In this document: one piece after another, positions 13,816 to 18,200 of the stretch | How the letters are laid out: the number at the start of each line of letters is the position of its first letter | Numbering within the stretch: the first letter of the stretch is position 1 | Program-made: the position numbers and the translations under genes | The notes under the pieces: generated by a model | Seen by the model: the letters and a program-made list of their open reading frames with translations, nothing else | What the model was told of the DNA's origin: nothing | Database searches by the model: none | NCBI GenBank assembly: GCA_051953655.1 | Contig: JBQCIO010000101.1 | Span: forward strand, 1 to 18,200 | DNA from: JBQCHF01 sp051953655 | GTDB taxonomy: Bacteria; Actinomycetota; Actinomycetes; Motilibacterales; Motilibacteraceae | Length of the DNA: 18,200 nucleotides | Direction of reading: 5' to 3'

Positions 13816-13876
13816 CACCGCCTCGCGCGGCCCGCTCCCCGCGAGCCGGGGCAGGTCGGCCCCCCAGGGGCCCGGC

Positions 13877-13905
13877 TCGACAGCGGCGTGCCCACTAGGT
13901 ATGCT
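13877..13905 (+). promoter_or_regulatory. Promoter of rpoB-rpoC
   Basis: TCGACA (13877-13882), matching the -35 consensus at five of six bases, is 17 bases from TATGCT (13900-13905), a good TANNNT -10. Transcription should start near 13912 and give a leader of about 100 nt. A dedicated rpoB promoter is expected, because the mce operon and its terminator-like hairpin separate rpoB from the L10 operon promoter. Confidence 0.75.
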
Positions 13906-13931
13906 GCCGCTTTGCGCTGCCCTCCGCCCTG

Positions 13932-13955
13932 CCTCGCGACTCCTGAGTCGTGAGG
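13932..13955 (+). promoter_or_regulatory. Hairpin in the rpoB 5' leader
   Basis: CCTCGCGACT (13932-13941) pairs with AGTCGTGAGG (13946-13955) over 10 bp, including one G-U pair, around a CCTG loop. It lies about 20 nt into the predicted transcript and 60 nt before the start codon. It may protect the 5' end or attenuate transcription. There is no direct evidence for either. Confidence 0.5.
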
Positions 13956-14014
13956 GCCGCGGCATGCCGTGGGGGAGCGCTGCATATCGAGCACGAGCCC
14001 CGGAAGGACCCCTC

Positions 14015-17521
<3,507 letters not shown>

Positions 17522-17593
17522 CGCCCGTGCCGGGCCGGCGCCAACGAGTGCAACCCGACCACGCGGGGTGTGATCGAGGGCGACCAGCGGCGG

Positions 17594-17735
17594 ACTGCGT
17601 CAGCAGTGGCCCGGAAGGAATCCGCGAAGCGCATTCCTTCCGGGCCGGCCGAAGGCCCGATCCTTGCCCTTGACTTTTGGGTTTGACTTCCCGGCTCCGC
17701 CGGGAGACATCCGAAGGATGTGAGCACGAAGTGCT
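17594..17735 (+). promoter_or_regulatory. Cluster of hairpins in the rpoB-rpoC spacer
   Basis: Six stem-loops lie nearly end to end: ACTGC/GCAGT (17594-17607), a 14-bp stem (17608-17646), GGCC-GAA-GGCC (17647-17657), TCCCGGC-TCC-GCCGGGA (17689-17705), ACATCC-GAA-GGATGT (17707-17721) and AGCAC-GAA-GTGCT (17723-17735). Four have a GAA triloop, counting the tip of the large stem (GCGAAGC). The fifth contains the AAGGA ribosome-binding sequence of rpoC and the sixth contains its GTG start codon. This suggests translation control of rpoC or a transcript-processing region. The stems are seen directly and the function is inferred. Confidence 0.6.
17608..17646 (+). terminator. Large hairpin between rpoB and rpoC
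   Basis: GGCCCGGAAGGAAT (17608-17621) pairs perfectly with ATTCCTTCCGGGCC (17633-17646). Inside, CGC-GAA-GCG (17623-17631) adds three more pairs. It is strong enough to be a terminator, but complete termination would silence rpoC, so partial attenuation, pausing or RNase processing is more likely. The left arm hides a GGAAGGA sequence that would otherwise resemble a ribosome-binding site. Confidence 0.55.
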
Positions 17736-18200
17736 GGACGTTAACTTCTTCGACGAGCTGCGCATCGGTCTGGCCACCGCGGACGACATCCGCCAGTGGT
17801 CGCACGGCGAGGTCAAGAAGCCCGAGACGATCAACTACCGCACCCTCAAGCCGGAGAAGGACGGGCTCTTCTGCGAGAAGATCTTCGGTCCGACCCGGGA
17901 CTGGGAGTGCTACTGCGGCAAGTACAAGCGGGTCCGCTTCAAGGGCATCATCTGCGAGCGCTGCGGCGTCGAGGTGACCCGCGCGAAGGTGCGCCGTGAG
18001 CGGATGGGTCACATCGAGCTCGCCGCCCCGGTCACCCACATCTGGTACTTCAAGGGCGTGCCGAGCCCGCGCGGCTAACGGCTCGACCACCCCCCCAAAG
18101 ACCAGGAGAAGGTCAACAACGTCGCCGCCAAAAAGATCAACTGGGTCGACCACCAGAACCCCCACCGCCACCAGCCCACCCCCCACGCCAACAACAACGT
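17731..18200 (+). CDS. rpoC: DNA-directed RNA polymerase beta' subunit, 5' part
   Basis: RpoC is the partner of RpoB in the RNA polymerase core. The N-terminus is clearly recognisable (LDVNFFDELRIGLATADDIR), with the zinc-binding cysteines at residues 60, 62, 75 and 78 (CYCG and CERCG). The gene runs off the window, so only about 156 codons are present. Start: GTG at 17731, 12 bases after GAAGGA (17713-17718), and itself inside a small hairpin. An in-frame TAA at 18076-18078 interrupts the frame, but the sequence after it still matches RpoC in the same frame (LD, PKD, EKV, AA, WVD at the expected places) with many substitutions. The stop is therefore probably sequencing error at the contig end and not a true truncation. 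Confidence 0.9.
18065..18200. other. Error-rich contig end within rpoC
   Basis: From about 18065 the bases become rich in C and A and very poor in T. Aligned by eye to the expected rpoC coding sequence, no insertion or deletion is needed, but many T positions read as A or another base, and expected CTC, CTG and TAC codons become CAC, CAG and TAA. This fits low-quality base calls at a contig edge. Confidence 0.75.

Larger units (their letters stand above)
13474..13876. other. Gene-free GC-rich region upstream of the rpoB promoter
   Basis: This stretch of about 400 bases holds no convincing gene on either strand. The open frames here have skewed Arg/Pro/Ala composition and no good start sites. 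It contains GC-rich inverted repeats, for example CCCCGCGCGG (13501-13510) with CCGCGCGGGG (13540-13549), the TGTGCACA dyad (13636-13663) and a bulged hairpin (13783-13815). I see no tRNA, transposon or insertion-sequence end. Confidence 0.6.

Noticed and set aside
17670..17712. Two TTGACTT copies (17670-17676 and 17683-17689) as -35 boxes of an rpoC promoter
   Set aside because: No acceptable -10 lies 16-19 bases downstream of either copy. The 13-base spacing is noted, but no promoter is supported.

Overview
The window is a high-GC, coding-dense actinobacterial chromosome segment, and every credible gene is on the + strand. Third codon positions are almost all G or C. RpoB, RpoC, L10 and L7/L12 have actinobacterial sequences, and there is a full actinobacterial-type mce operon. 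I cannot name the genus. A lineage near Geodermatophilales, Kineosporiales or Frankiales would fit, but that is inference. Both ends look like poor-quality contig ends: about 125 bases of C/G runs at the left, and about 135 bases at the right where rpoC still aligns in frame but carries many substitutions.

Layout: (1) 255-1659, the L10 operon: a probable promoter, a structured L10-type leader with an attenuator-like hairpin, rplJ, an intergenic hairpin and rplL. A very strong hairpin terminator follows (1701-1740). (2) 1771-1864, a 94-bp nested dyad containing two related 20-bp operator-like sites, upstream of the mce operon. (3) 2038-13430, a lipid-importer operon: ATPase (mkl/MlaF-like), two MlaE/YrbE permeases, six MCE proteins (mceA-F, with mceE a lipoprotein) and two Mce-associated membrane proteins. 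Six junctions are 4-base NTGA overlaps. A hairpin terminator-like structure follows the last stop codon. (4) 13474-14014, a gene-free stretch holding a 28-bp perfect dyad built on TGTGCACA, a clear promoter (TCGACA-17-TATGCT) and an rpoB leader hairpin. (5) 14015-18200, rpoB (TTG start), a spacer packed with small hairpins, and the 5' part of rpoC.

How the genes work together: L10 and L7/L12 form the ribosomal stalk, and RpoB and RpoC form the catalytic core of RNA polymerase. In many bacteria rplJL-rpoBC is one continuous block. Here an 11-kb lipid-transport operon separates the halves, bounded by its own terminator-like hairpins, and rpoB has its own promoter. The Mkl ATPase should energise the YrbEA/YrbEB permease pair. 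The six MCE proteins probably form the periplasmic or cell-wall lipid conduit, and the two Mam-type proteins probably stabilise the complex.

I found no defence system, mobile element, CRISPR array, tRNA or rRNA. The non-standard signals are in the intergenic DNA: the mce upstream dyad, the TGTGCACA dyad before rpoB, and the chain of GAA-loop hairpins covering the ribosome-binding region and start codon of rpoC.
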